The notes under the pieces are model-generated. The model saw only the letters and a list, made by a program, of their open reading frames with translations, ran no database searches and was not told where the DNA came from. The translations under genes and the position numbers were made by a program. Of a stretch of DNA of 64,000 nt, positions 8,027-17,077 are shown in pieces; position 1 is the stretch's first letter, and each line of letters begins with the position of its first letter. This DNA is from Desulfurispira natronophila (lineage in GTDB: Bacteria; Chrysiogenota; Chrysiogenetes; Chrysiogenales; Chrysiogenaceae), in assembly GCF_014203025.1 (NCBI RefSeq), contig NZ_JACHID010000001.1, positions 186,001 to 250,000 on the forward strand, given 5' to 3'.

Positions 8027-10530
8027 GCTTAACTCAACTCATACTGTTAAGTCTGCGTTTTTTGCGTCGGGACTGGAGGCAGGGAGGACTTGGAGTTCTT
8101 TTCGGCTCCTTATTCATTGCCGTTACCGCCACTGCGACAGTTGGGTTCTTCACTGACCGGCTGGCGCAAGCCATGGAGATTGAAGCTCAAAGTTTAATCG
8201 GCGCTGATTTAGTGATCACCTCTCCCGTGCCTCTTGATGACAATTGGAAAGCAGAAGCAGAGCAGCGCCACCTGGACAGGGATGTTGTTATCGAATTTCC
8301 TTCTATGGTAGCTCTTGGTGACGTGATGGAACTCGCAGCGCTCAAGATGGTAAGTGAAGGGTACCCTCACCGCGGTGAGCTACTGCTTCAAAATACTCTG
8401 GAAACTGAACCTTACACCTCAGCACATGCACCGGAGCCTGGTACCGTATGGGTAGAGCGACGCTTACTGGAGCGCTTAGATGCCAAAATAGGTGATATGC
8501 TCGAGGTAGGTACTGCAGAACTTCAAATTTCAGCATTGATTTTACAGGAACCTGATAGAACGGCCGGTGGTTTTTTCGCTATGAACCCTCGTGTACTCAT
8601 GAGTACGGAAGATCGTGAAAAGACTGGCTTGATAGTTCCCGGCAGTCGCGTAAATTATCGTTACCTACACTCGGGAGCGCCAGAAGAGGTGCATGACTTT
8701 CGACAGTGGGCAGCATCAGAGTTAGCTGCCAGCCAAAGGATTCTTGATCTTGATGAGGATCAACCAGGAGTAGCGCGGGCCTTGGAGCGAGCAAAAGAAT
8801 TTCTTGGTCTGGCAACCGTTGCTACCGTAATACTGGCTGGTATAGCTGTAGCTATGTCTGCCCGTCATTATGCGCAGCGCCATTATCAAACCAGCGCTAT
8901 TTTGCGATGCTTAGGAGCCAGTCAGTCTCAGGTCGGCCAGATATTTTTGCTGCAAATTTTCATCACAGGTATTGCAGCAAGTATAGCCGGACTGATTGTC
9001 GGGTATTTGCTGCACGGTGGACTTTTGCTCATTCTGCAAAGTTTTTTGCCAGAAGTTATACCAGCGCCGACATATGCCTCGTGGCTGGTAGGTTTGGGCA
9101 CAGGCATGCTGATTCTGGCAGGATTTTCTTTTCCACCTATCCTGCAAGTCCGAGGTATAAGCCCGCTGCGGGTTTTACGTAAAGAACTTGGTCCAGTTCC
9201 TGTGAGCAGTTGGGTAACGGTATCATTAGCAATGCTTTGCGTTGTTATCCTGGCAGTATACCACAGCCAAAGCGCAGTAGTGGCGATAGTGTTTTTTGCG
9301 TCAATGGGAGTACTTTCTTTTTTTTGTATGTTAGGAGCTCTTGTCCTTACAACTTTGGCCATATCTTGGCGTCACATTATGCCAAGGCCGCTTTCCACGG
9401 GGATTGCTAGCTTGGCACGCCATCGTCGTATTGCCGTATTACAAGCCATCGCATTTGCTATGGGTATCAGTGCTATGGCAATCGTTGTCCTTATAAGAAC
9501 AGACTTAGTGGGAACCTGGCAAGCTCAAGTTCCAGCTGATGCTCCTAACCATTTTGCCATTAATATAGAATCGGAGCGTTTATCTCAGTTTCAGCAATTT
9601 TTACAAGATCAAGGTATAGAGACGGCTCCTGTATATCCTATGATTAATGGTAGATTGCAAATGATTAATAACATCCCGATACGCCAGGCTATACCTGACA
9701 TGGCCCAGGGGGAGAATGTCTTGCGGCGGGGTTTAAATCTTACTTGGACCGATGAGCTTCCAGACAGCAACTTATTAATAGATGGCAAGTGGATGGGAGC
9801 GGTAAGCACTCCTGGAGATGCAGCCCTCTCGGTGGAAGAAAGCCTCATGCAACGCCTGGGGCTAGAAATGGGTGATCGCATTAGCTTTGTCATAGCCGAT
9901 CAGGAAGTTACTGGTGCCATTACCAGTGTGCGTGAGGTCGACTGGAACACATTTCAGCCAAATTTTTACGTCATACTTGATCCTGAATCAATGCAAGATG
10001 TTATGGCTCCGTACATGACTAGTTTCTTTTTATCTACTGGCCAGTCAGGGGTCAGTCGCTCGCTGATCAAGGAGTTTCCTGCTGTTACTCTCATAGAAAC
10101 CAGCCTTATACTTCAACAGGTTCAGGACATTATCACCCAGGTAAGCATGGCTGTTGAGTATGTATTGGTGTTTGTGCTGCTTGCAGGTGTTGTGCTCCTT
10201 TATGCGACAGTCCAGTCCAGTTCAGCTCAGCGTATGCATGAAAATGCCTTATTGCGTTCCTTCGGCGCATCACGTCGGTTTTTGCAACGATCAACTATTG
10301 GGGAGTTCAGTTTAGTAGGCGGTATAGCTGCTATATTGTCTATCGTAATTACCGAAGTTGCAGCCTGGGGTATCTATACCCACGCACTTGGTATTCCATG
10401 GCAACCAAATATTCTTACATGGGTGACTCTCATGCCACTTGCTGTTATTTTCACTACTGCAGCTGGTCTGTGGGCTACCCGCACCATATTGAATAAGAGC
10501 CCAGTGTCGTTACTACGTGATGGTACATGA
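8023..10530 (+). CDS. ybbP: FtsX-like ABC permease, YbbP family
   Basis: Inner-membrane permease of 835 residues partnering YbbA. An N-terminal membrane helix (about 25-48) is followed by a periplasmic domain to about 255. A membrane block (about 260-500) follows, with two helix bundles and an intervening loop. A second periplasmic domain (about 510-700) precedes three last helices (about 710-735, 760-785, 795-815). This is the duplicated FtsX architecture of YbbP. The coupling motif SAILRCLGASQSQV in the first half recurs as ENALLRSFGASRRFL in the second. These complexes are thought to move lipophilic substrates or act on the envelope. The divergent TesA-like esterase suggests lipids or acyl compounds. 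Confidence 0.9.
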   Translation: MSLTQLILLSLRFLRRDWRQGGLGVLFGSLFIAVTATATVGFFTDRLAQAMEIEAQSLIGADLVITSPVPLDDNWKAEAEQRHLDRDVVIEFPSMVALGDVMELAALKMVSEGYPHRGELLLQNTLETEPYTSAHAPEPGTVWVERRLLERLDAKIGDMLEVGTAELQISALILQEPDRTAGGFFAMNPRVLMSTEDREKTGLIVPGSRVNYRYLHSGAPEEVHDFRQWAASELAASQRILDLDEDQPGVARALERAKEFLGLATVATVILAGIAVAMSARHYAQRHYQTSAILRCLGASQSQVGQIFLLQIFITGIAASIAGLIVGYLLHGGLLLILQSFLPEVIPAPTYASWLVGLGTGMLILAGFSFPPILQVRGISPLRVLRKELGPVPVSSWVTVSLAMLCVVILAVYHSQSAVVAIVFFASMGVLSFFCMLGALVLTTLAISWRHIMPRPLSTGIASLARHRRIAVLQAIAFAMGISAMAIVVLIRTDLVGTWQAQVPADAPNHFAINIESERLSQFQQFLQDQGIETAPVYPMINGRLQMINNIPIRQAIPDMAQGENVLRRGLNLTWTDELPDSNLLIDGKWMGAVSTPGDAALSVEESLMQRLGLEMGDRISFVIADQEVTGAITSVREVDWNTFQPNFYVILDPESMQDVMAPYMTSFFLSTGQSGVSRSLIKEFPAVTLIETSLILQQVQDIITQVSMAVEYVLVFVLLAGVVLLYATVQSSSAQRMHENALLRSFGASRRFLQRSTIGEFSLVGGIAAILSIVITEVAAWGIYTHALGIPWQPNILTWVTLMPLAVIFTTAAGLWATRTILNKSPVSLLRDGT

Positions 10531-10572
10531 GTCATGGTAAGCGAGCTTTGTGGCTCATTAATCCTGTGCTAT

Positions 10573-10602
10573 TTGACAGGGGAGATTTGATAGGGCTATA
10601 AC
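10573..10602 (+). promoter_or_regulatory. Sigma-70 type promoter for uppS
   Basis: TTGACA (10573-10578) and TATAAC (10597-10602) are separated by 18 bases, giving 6/6 and 5/6 matches. They lie in the 165-base gap before uppS, with a start point expected near 10609. This implies the uppS-rpe-flg run is transcribed from here at least in part. Confidence 0.65.
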
Positions 10603-10695
10603 AGATTGACACTTTTTAAAAACTCTTCAGCAGGCGTATTTATAGCCTGATATTGGGAGTTTTACTTACGACGAATATATATCCAGGAGAAAGCT

Positions 10696-11406
10696 GTGAC
10701 AGAGGCGGCATTAAATCTTCCGCGCCACATTGGCATCATTATGGATGGTAATGGTCGCTGGGCAAGTCAGCGTGGAATGGAACGAATAGAAGGGCACGCC
10801 AAGGGAATGGAGGTGGCGCGCACTATCGTCACACACCTGGCTCGCAAGCATATTCCTTATATTACCCTTTACGCATTCAGTACAGAAAACTGGAACCGGG
10901 ATCCAGCAGAAGTGGCATTCCTCAATGCTGCACTGAAAAGCTACCTGGAAGATGAGTTGCCTGTATTGATGAAGAACAATATCCGCTTCAAGGCCATCGG
11001 AACCCTTAGTCACTTTTCTCCTGAGCTGGTTCATCGTATATCAGAAGCAGAAAATATATCTAAAAGTAATACTGGGTCAACACTGGTGCTGGCAATATCC
11101 TATGGTGGGCAACAAGAAATTGCTGATAGCTGCAAAGCCTTGGCTAGAAAGTTGTTGGCAGGCCAGATTGAACTGGATGACATTACACCACAAAGTCTTT
11201 TGGATAATTGTTATTTGCCGGAGCTTGCAGAGTGTGACTTTATTGTTCGCACAAGTGGTGAGCAGCGACTCAGTAACTTTCTCACCCTGCAGTCTGCTTA
11301 CACGGAACTCTACTTTACTCAAACTCTGTGGCCTGACTTTACACCAGAAGAGATGGATGTAGCCCTTGAAGACTACCAGCAACGCCATCGTCGCTTTGGT
11401 GGATGA
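10696..11406 (+). CDS. uppS: Undecaprenyl pyrophosphate synthase (cis-prenyltransferase)
   Basis: Makes the C55 lipid carrier precursor for cell-wall and O-antigen synthesis from farnesyl-PP and IPP. The 236 residues fit the family. The catalytic [10 protein letters not shown] motif (Asp17) is near the start. The GHxxG-type segment is [11 protein letters not shown], and [11 protein letters not shown], the ISYGG segment and the terminal [11 protein letters not shown] and LWPDF motifs follow. The start is GTG at 10696 with CAGGAG upstream. The end overlaps a possible ATG for rpe, but rpe has a better start 33 bases further on. Confidence 0.96.
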   Translation: MTEAALNLPRHIGIIMDGNGRWASQRGMERIEGHAKGMEVARTIVTHLARKHIPYITLYAFSTENWNRDPAEVAFLNAALKSYLEDELPVLMKNNIRFKAIGTLSHFSPELVHRISEAENISKSNTGSTLVLAISYGGQQEIADSCKALARKLLAGQIELDDITPQSLLDNCYLPELAECDFIVRTSGEQRLSNFLTLQSAYTELYFTQTLWPDFTPEEMDVALEDYQQRHRRFGG

Positions 11407-11438
11407 AACTGGCGCATAATATAATCAAGGAGTTCTAT

Positions 11439-12107
11439 ATGAACAAACCTGTACGCATCGCACCCAGTATACTATCGGCCGACTTTGCGAATCTCGGCAA
11501 CGAGATACATGCCTGTCAGGGTGCTGATCTGATTCATATTGATGTCATGGACGGCCACTTTGTCCCCAACATCACTATTGGTCCCTTGGTGGTGAGCTCT
11601 GTGAAGAAGATTACCCAAACACCACTCGATGTACATTTAATGATCCAGCGGCCAGAAGAGTATTTAGAGGCATTTGCTACAGCCGGGGCAGATATTCTTA
11701 CAGTACATATTGAAGCAGCTACGCATTTGCATCGTGTCGTGCAGCAAATACGTGATTTGGGAAAATCACCCGGCGTATCATTGAATCCAGCTACACCCTT
11801 GTGTGCAATAGAGGAGATACTGCCGGAGCTTGATATGGTGCTTATTATGAGTGTCAACCCAGGGTTTGGTGGCCAAAAATTCATTCCAGCTTCATTGGAC
11901 AAAATTCGTCGCTTGCGAGCCATGATCGAGGCTACTGGTAAAGAAATTTCTATTGAGGTTGATGGAGGAGTCACTCCTGCTAATATTGCTGAAGTGTATA
12001 AAGCGGGCGCTGACACTTTTGTGGCTGGAAGTGCTGTTTTTTCAACATCTAACTATAGTCTAACGATACAGCAAATGCGTATTGAATGTCAGGGGACACA
12101 ATCATGA
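11439..12107 (+). CDS. rpe: Ribulose-phosphate 3-epimerase
   Basis: Interconverts ribulose-5-P and xylulose-5-P in the pentose phosphate pathway. It is a TIM barrel of 222 residues. Visible motifs are [21 protein letters not shown] (metal-binding His33, Asp35), [21 protein letters not shown] and VDGGV with the second catalytic Asp. ATG 11439 is preferred over the in-frame ATG at 11403 because AAGGAG lies directly upstream. The stop overlaps the next start (ATGA). Confidence 0.95.
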   Translation: MNKPVRIAPSILSADFANLGNEIHACQGADLIHIDVMDGHFVPNITIGPLVVSSVKKITQTPLDVHLMIQRPEEYLEAFATAGADILTVHIEAATHLHRVVQQIRDLGKSPGVSLNPATPLCAIEEILPELDMVLIMSVNPGFGGQKFIPASLDKIRRLRAMIEATGKEISIEVDGGVTPANIAEVYKAGADTFVAGSAVFSTSNYSLTIQQMRIECQGTQS

Positions 12108-12805
12108 ATACTCACCGGGCAGCTTTGTTTGCAACGCTTGTGTTAGTGTTTATGGCAGTGGGCTGTGCCGGAAAAATTTACACCGGAAAAAACTACTCTA
12201 CTCGCGTCACTGAATATATTTCCATGTACCCCACGGTTACCCGTGATTTTCACGAATACACCCTGGGTGTGCTAAACTTCAAACCTTCTCGAGAAGCTCA
12301 GTACTCTGGGCGGGCGCTCGCTCTCTCTGCAGTTCAGGCTTTCCATCGCCAACGCATGTTTTTTGCCGTTGAGGATATTGATAATAATGATTGGTTTATT
12401 TTGGAGCCAGGTGCTCGCGAAGAAGATGAAATTCGCCGTGCTATAAAGTTTGCCAGGCAAGAGCGCTACAAATACATATTGGTGGGCCACGTTCGCTCTT
12501 ACGTTGATGCCCTTGATAATTCACTTATAGATACCACAGTACGGCTTGTACGCTCCTCTGACGGCATGACTCTCTGGTATGGGGATGTGGCTGTTCTGGG
12601 TCAGTTTAACGCAGGGCACTTCGATAGTTTTTTCCCCAGTCTCAGTCAACCTGGTCCCAACATGGGTGAAATGGCATTAACTGCAGGCAATCTGGTTACG
12701 GAAAAGATAAAGCAAATGTCCAGACCATCTCCTCCTGATTCTGTAAAACCCATACATATGCGAATATGGGACGACCTGACTGACGACGACGGCCAGTGGA
12801 AGTGA
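12104..12805 (+). CDS. Predicted lipoprotein with FlgO/TolB-N-like domain, flagellar context
   Basis: Unnamed lipoprotein of 233 residues. The lipobox VFMAVGC places the modified Cys at residue 21. The middle (about 45-165) has the alternating pattern LGVLNF ... GRALALSAV ... [19 protein letters not shown] ... VRLVRSSDG. This resembles the small alpha/beta fold shared by FlgO, FlgT and TolB N-domains. It is ATGA-coupled to rpe and lies 54 bases before flgH. This suggests an outer-membrane lipoprotein accessory to the flagellar L/P rings, in the way FlgO and FlgP serve Vibrio. The fold assignment is by eye only. Confidence 0.6.
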   Translation: MNTHRAALFATLVLVFMAVGCAGKIYTGKNYSTRVTEYISMYPTVTRDFHEYTLGVLNFKPSREAQYSGRALALSAVQAFHRQRMFFAVEDIDNNDWFILEPGAREEDEIRRAIKFARQERYKYILVGHVRSYVDALDNSLIDTTVRLVRSSDGMTLWYGDVAVLGQFNAGHFDSFFPSLSQPGPNMGEMALTAGNLVTEKIKQMSRPSPPDSVKPIHMRIWDDLTDDDGQWK

Positions 12806-12859
12806 TGCTGGCATAAAACGTGCATATTCTCCTGGGTAAATTTCCGAGGAGAGTTTGTT

Positions 12860-13525
12860 ATGCGCTTTATACTCCTTGCCTTTATATCTTTTTCTCTTTT
12901 GGGTTGTTCCCAAAAGGTCCAACACACTATTCCTGATATAAGCTACATTGAAGACTACGAGGTTGAGCCGAGAGACAATGCATCTGTCAATGGCAGCCTG
13001 TGGACTGACACAACCCCCACCAGCATATACTTCCTTGATCGTAAGGCACGTCGCACCAACGATATCATTACAGTGCGAGTAGTGGAATCTAGCTCTGCCA
13101 GCAATACCGGCAATGTAAGCACTTCTCGCGACAGCTCTGTCAACATGGGTGTAGGCTCAATATTTGGTAAAGATCGTGGATCTATAAACCCTGCAATCGA
13201 TGCCAACTCGAGCAACAGCTTTGCCGGTTCAGGTCAGCTACAACGAGCTGACAGTATTACTGCTACCGTGTCAACACGAATTGTTCGGGTACTGAATAAT
13301 GGCAACATGGTCCTGCAAGGGAAAAGAGAAATCATGGTGGACAATGAAAAGCAAACTCTCTACGTCAGTGGAGTTGTTCGGCCAGAAGATATTGATGCTA
13401 ATAATACAGTCATGTCGTCAGCCCTGGCAGATGCTCAGATTATGTACACTGGAAGCGGCTCTCTCGCAGCCTCACGCAAGCCAGGCTGGGGCACTCGCAT
13501 TCTCAATACAATATGGCCGTTCTAG
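12860..13525 (+). CDS. flgH: Flagellar L-ring protein FlgH
   Basis: Outer-membrane ring subunit of the flagellar bushing, 221 residues. The lipobox LLGCSQ gives Cys16 after a short signal peptide. Family motifs are visible: the SLW segment near the start of the mature domain, RTNDIITVRVVESS, the GSGQLQRADSITATVSTRIVRVLNNGN core and the IRVSGVVRPEDI-like segment (LYVSGVVRPEDID). The strong ribosome binding site is GAGGAG. flgI follows after 10 bases. Confidence 0.95.
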   Translation: MRFILLAFISFSLLGCSQKVQHTIPDISYIEDYEVEPRDNASVNGSLWTDTTPTSIYFLDRKARRTNDIITVRVVESSSASNTGNVSTSRDSSVNMGVGSIFGKDRGSINPAIDANSSNSFAGSGQLQRADSITATVSTRIVRVLNNGNMVLQGKREIMVDNEKQTLYVSGVVRPEDIDANNTVMSSALADAQIMYTGSGSLAASRKPGWGTRILNTIWPF

Positions 13526-13535
13526 GAGTAGAAAA

Positions 13536-14588
13536 ATGAAACGTATTATAGATTTCATCTTTCTTATAGTTCCAGTTTACCTTGCAGCTCTGCTGCTGGT
13601 CTCCTCTGTTAGTGCTAACAACCAAGTAGCGGCGCTGCGTGAAGTTACCACAATTGAAGGGGTACGAAATAACCAACTAATTGGTTATGGTCTGGTTGTT
13701 GGTCTTGACGGTACTGGTGATGGTGCCCGCACGGGTTTCACAAACCAGTCACTCACTAATATGCTTAGTCGCATGGGAATAACCGCTAATCCTGATGATA
13801 TCAATGTTGACAATGTAGCTGCTGTAATGGTTACGGCAACGCTGGCTCCATTTGCCAAACCAGGCAGCTCTATGGATGTTACTATATCCAGTCTTGGCAG
13901 TGCTGACAGTTTGCAAGGTGGAACACTCCTTTTGACACCACTAACAGCACCCAATGGTGATGTATACGCCGTGGCTCAGGGGCAAGTAAGCCTGGGAGGG
14001 GCCAATGGTGATGGCCACCCTACTGCTGGCCGTATTGTCAATGGAGCTGTTGTGGAGCGTGAGATTCCCTTTAGTTTAGAAGGACGTCAGTCTATTACGC
14101 TTCTTCTGAAACAGCAGAACTTTACAAACGCTAACAATATTCAGGACGCTATTAACGATTTATACGAAGATGAAATTGCCATAGCACGTTCTTCTGGATC
14201 AGTAGATGTCCGTGTTCCAGGGGAGTTTCTTGACAATATTCCTCGCTTTATCGCTCAACTGGAAACGTTGCCTATTACCATGGCAAACTCTGGTAAGATT
14301 ATTGTTAATGAGCGCACAGGGACTATAGTTGTCGGTTCAGATATCCGCATTAGCCCTGTGGCTGTGAGCCATGGCAACTTAACTGTTCGTATTGAGCCAC
14401 AAGTAGAAAATGATGAAGTTGTAGAACCTGCCAGGGACGAGCGCATAGCAGTCATTAATGGAGGGGTTAATATTGGCGAGGTTGTGGACGCTCTTAATCG
14501 CATGGGCATGGCTCCTGATGATATGATTGCAATATTGCAGGCTATCAAGCAAGCTGGAGCCCTTAATGGTGATTTAGAGTTTATTTAA
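13536..14588 (+). CDS. flgI: Flagellar P-ring protein FlgI
   Basis: Periplasmic ring subunit around the flagellar rod, 350 residues. A signal peptide ends near SVSANN. Then come the hallmark segments VRNNQLIGYGLVVGLDGTGD, LTNMLSRMGI, VMVTATLPPF-like VMVTATLAPF, GGTLLLTPL, and the C-terminal VNIGEVVDALNRMG ... LQAIKQAGAL. ATG 13536 has AGGAGTAGAAAA upstream. A much longer open frame extends back through flgH in another frame and should be ignored. No FlgJ or other flg gene follows. Confidence 0.96.
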   Translation: MKRIIDFIFLIVPVYLAALLLVSSVSANNQVAALREVTTIEGVRNNQLIGYGLVVGLDGTGDGARTGFTNQSLTNMLSRMGITANPDDINVDNVAAVMVTATLAPFAKPGSSMDVTISSLGSADSLQGGTLLLTPLTAPNGDVYAVAQGQVSLGGANGDGHPTAGRIVNGAVVEREIPFSLEGRQSITLLLKQQNFTNANNIQDAINDLYEDEIAIARSSGSVDVRVPGEFLDNIPRFIAQLETLPITMANSGKIIVNERTGTIVVGSDIRISPVAVSHGNLTVRIEPQVENDEVVEPARDERIAVINGGVNIGEVVDALNRMGMAPDDMIAILQAIKQAGALNGDLEFI

Positions 14589-14719
14589 TACGTGCCATAA
14601 GTTCATTGCCGATTTGAGTTCATGGTAATAAAAATACGCTGTGTCTAAATATACTTATACCGATTGCCTATTTAACCGAGGTGCTTTAGCAGTGACTATG
14701 CGTATCTGGCAAATGACCT

Positions 14720-15553
14720 ATGATTGAAGCCTTTTTTCAATATAGTTTCATTCAGCGTGCTGTTTTAGCTGGTGTTATGGTGGGTTTTATCGCCCCGCTT
14801 ATCGGTGTCTACCTTGTTATGCGCCGTCTTTCTTTGATCGCAGACGCTCTTTCACATGTCACATTGGCAGGTATAGCAGCAGGAATGCTGTGGAATAAAG
14901 TATTTCCTGCATTGCTCTTGAGTCCAGTTATTACAGGTATGGGTGCTTCGGTAATAGGAGCCTTGTGTATTGAAAAACTCCGCAAAGTCTATCGACACTA
15001 CCAAGAACTATCTATTCCAATAATTCTTGCTGCAGGTGTTGGCTTGGGTGTGGTGTTGATCAGCATGGCTGATGGCTTTAATGCAGACTTGTTTGGCTAT
15101 CTTTTTGGCAGCGTTGTAGCAGTATCTCCTCTCGATCTGAAGCTAATTACCTCTACATCTTTGTTGGTAATAGCTATTATAGCTGTCACCTATCGCCCTA
15201 TGTTTTACCTGGCATTTGATGAAGAAGGCGCACGCATAGCAGGCATACCCCACAGGCTCCTGAACACCATTTTTATATTTTTAGTAGCATTGGTGATTGC
15301 GGTAGGAATGCGTGTTGTTGGTGTACTGCTGATTTCTTCCATGATAACTTTGCCGGTAGCTGCCAGTCTGCAAATCGCTCGAAGTTTCTGGCAAACAATC
15401 ATCTACTCTATAGTTTTTGCCCAGCTGGCGATTATTACTGGGCTGGTTCTATCGTTCTATCTGGACTGGGCATCGGGAGGGACAATAGTACTGGTGGCCG
15501 TTGCATTGTTACTGCTATGCATGGGATACCGCCATTTGACTCGTCGGGAGTAG
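14720..15553 (+). CDS. znuB: Metal (zinc/manganese) ABC transporter permease, ZnuB/TroC family
   Basis: Polytopic inner-membrane permease of 277 residues. It has 7-8 hydrophobic helices and the ABC-3 family motif near the N-terminus (LIGVYLVMRRLSLIADALSHVTLAGI). A GMRVVGVLLISSMITLPVA helix toward the C-terminus is also typical. No binding protein or ATPase gene lies beside it. The neighbour 3 bases downstream is a Fur-family regulator, pointing to zinc. ATG 14720 lacks a strong ribosome binding site and could be wrong by a few codons. Confidence 0.88.
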   Translation: MIEAFFQYSFIQRAVLAGVMVGFIAPLIGVYLVMRRLSLIADALSHVTLAGIAAGMLWNKVFPALLLSPVITGMGASVIGALCIEKLRKVYRHYQELSIPIILAAGVGLGVVLISMADGFNADLFGYLFGSVVAVSPLDLKLITSTSLLVIAIIAVTYRPMFYLAFDEEGARIAGIPHRLLNTIFIFLVALVIAVGMRVVGVLLISSMITLPVAASLQIARSFWQTIIYSIVFAQLAIITGLVLSFYLDWASGGTIVLVAVALLLLCMGYRHLTRRE

Positions 15554-15556
15554 TAA

Positions 15557-15988
15557 GTGAAGGACAAGACCATTACTGATTTATTGAAAAAGAATGGCTA
15601 TAAGGTTACTCAGAAGCGGCGGGCCTTACTGGAAGTGCTTGAGCACAATGCGCGATTTATGTCTGCTAAAGAGATTTATGAGTCACTACTATCACGGCAT
15701 CCTGGTATCAGTTACGATACTGTTTATCGCAACATGAGTATCTTTACTCATCTTGGCTTACTGGAGACAACAAGTCTGGATGGTGAGAGACGATACCGTC
15801 TCCATGAATGCAGTGGGGATAATTGCCAGCACCATACGCATTACGTAATTTGCCTAGAGTGTAGCACAACCATGGCGCTGACCGATGAGTGCCCTGTTTC
15901 AGGAATGAAATTTCCTGAGAACTTTCAGATTACAGGGCACAAGCTTGAAGTTTATGGCTATTGTCAAGCCTGTCAAGAAAATATATAG
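15557..15988 (+). CDS. zur: Fur family metalloregulator, probably Zur
   Basis: Winged-helix repressor of 143 residues. The N-terminal DNA-binding domain has the YKVTQKRRALLEVL and SYDTVYRNM recognition motifs. The dimerisation domain has HHTHYVICLEC with a structural zinc site formed by Cys99/Cys102 and Cys136/Cys139. Position after a ZnuB-type permease favours zinc sensing over iron or peroxide. The start is GTG 15557 with GGGAG upstream, three bases after the permease stop. It probably represses its own operon, but I could not identify an operator in the 131-base region upstream. Confidence 0.85.
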   Translation: MKDKTITDLLKKNGYKVTQKRRALLEVLEHNARFMSAKEIYESLLSRHPGISYDTVYRNMSIFTHLGLLETTSLDGERRYRLHECSGDNCQHHTHYVICLECSTTMALTDECPVSGMKFPENFQITGHKLEVYGYCQACQENI

Positions 15989-16219
15989 CGTCGGCTTTGT
16001 AATAAACTCCTTAGATAAACCAGGGCTTCCGCACAAACATGGACGGATAGTACAGTTCCCAACCGTAACTGAGTAAAGGTTCATGGGGAGAGCTTTGATG
16101 ATGTTATTGAGAAGTAATCTTTAGAATAACCTTAATCACTCCATTACAAGTATAAAAGTGTTAAGAGCAAATTTTGGCAATAAGGCAGCTTTGTATTTCA
16201 TTTAAGCAATAATTAATTC

Positions 16220-16249
16220 TTGACACAACCATGTGTGCTGACGTAGTAT
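16220..16249 (+). promoter_or_regulatory. Promoter of rpsT
   Basis: Consensus TTGACA at 16220-16225 and TAGTAT at 16244-16249 with an 18-base spacer, ending 35 bases before the rpsT start. The upstream 230 bases hold no supported gene. Confidence 0.55.
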
Positions 16250-16284
16250 AACTTGCTGAACATTGAATTGCCCAGGAGGATCAA

Positions 16285-16551
16285 TTGGCACATACGGCTT
16301 CTGCTCGAAAACGCATAAGACAGTCTCAGAAAAAACATGCACGTAACAGTTATGTGAAAACAACACTGCGTACATATAATAAAAAGTTTAACAAGGCACT
16401 GGAAGCTGGCGATAAGGAGCAAGTAAAAGAATTGTTTCATATCTGTCAGAAGAAATTTGCCAAGGCAGCATCAAAAGGTGTTATTCATAAAAAGACAGCC
16501 AGCCGCAAAATATCAAGATTGGCACAGGCTGCTAAAAAAGTGGTTGACTAA
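16285..16551 (+). CDS. rpsT: 30S ribosomal protein S20
   Basis: Small-subunit protein that binds 16S rRNA early in assembly. It has 88 residues and is very basic. The typical ASARKRIRQSQKKHARN start, the K/R-rich helices and the GVIHKKTASRKISRLAQA end are present. Translation starts at TTG 16285, five bases after a near-perfect Shine-Dalgarno (AGGAGG, 16274-16279). E. coli rpsT also starts with UUG, where the weak codon is part of autogenous control, so the unusual start is probably functional. It is monocistronic. Confidence 0.97.
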   Translation: MAHTASARKRIRQSQKKHARNSYVKTTLRTYNKKFNKALEAGDKEQVKELFHICQKKFAKAASKGVIHKKTASRKISRLAQAAKKVVD

Positions 16552-16681
16552 TACAATTTGAAGGCACATGATTTCCTGAATTAATTCTCTTGCAAAACAT
16601 GTCAATCTCGTATATTTTATAGTTAATTTACTGCATCACCCACGGCAATGTCTTATTTTATTCATTGTCTTTTTTTCATAA

Positions 16682-16697
16682 TCGTGATTAATCACGA
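16682..16697. promoter_or_regulatory. 16-base perfect palindrome upstream of the RRM gene
   Basis: TCGTGATTAATCACGA is perfectly self-complementary and ends 28 bases before the ATG at 16726. It could be a dimeric repressor or activator site, or a small RNA hairpin in the leader. No factor can be named. Confidence 0.45.
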
Positions 16698-16725
16698 AGT
16701 TACATTTTTCAAAGGACTACGCTAC

Positions 16726-16977
16726 ATGACCAAATCCATCTATGCTGGAAACCTGCCTTTCTCTACGACTGAAGACGAAATCGGAAACCTTTTTGCACAA
16801 TACGGAGACGTTTACTCCGTAAAACTGATCTCCGATCGTGAAACCGGTCGCCTCCGCGGCTTCGGCTTCGTCGAAATGGACGAGAAAGACTGTGCTGCTG
16901 CAGTAGAAGGCCTTAATGGCTATGAACTCAGTGGCCGCCAGCTGCGCGTTAACGAGGCTCGTCCCAAGAGCTTCTAA
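16726..16977 (+). CDS. Single-RRM RNA-binding protein
   Basis: Small RNA-binding protein of 83 residues consisting of one RNA recognition motif. RNP2 is SIYAGNLP (about 4-11) and RNP1 is LRGFGFVEM (about 43-51), with the aromatic residues that stack on RNA bases. Such glycine-tail-lacking RRM proteins are common in cyanobacteria and in several Gram-negative phyla and are often cold-induced. The start is ATG 16726 with AAAGGA upstream. The longer open frame from 16648 has no ribosome binding site. Codons here are more GC-rich and biased than in neighbours, suggesting high expression. A strong terminator follows. Confidence 0.92.
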   Translation: MTKSIYAGNLPFSTTEDEIGNLFAQYGDVYSVKLISDRETGRLRGFGFVEMDEKDCAAAVEGLNGYELSGRQLRVNEARPKSF

Positions 16978-17000
16978 TCGCACATACTCCAATTGAGTAC

Positions 17001-17032
17001 AAAAGGCACTAGTGGAAACACTGGTGCCTTTT
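17001..17032 (+). terminator. Rho-independent terminator of the RRM gene
   Basis: Stem arms 17001-17014 (AAAAGGCACTAGTG) and 17019-17032 (CACTGGTGCCTTTT) pair over 14 bases with one G-U and a GAAA tetraloop, ending in TTTT. It is nearly symmetrical, so it may also stop transcription from the other side. Confidence 0.85.
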
Positions 17033-17077
17033 CTGCGTTTAACTTCTCGCAACTATTCAGGTAGCGCAGAAAACTTT

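Noticed and set aside
13299-13535. Long upstream extension of flgI
   Set aside because: It runs through flgH in another frame; ATG 13536 has a ribosome binding site and begins a signal peptide.
14692-14727. 11-codon frame (GTG ... TGA) overlapping the znuB start
   Set aside because: Too short to support, with no similarity to a ZnuC end; may be chance.
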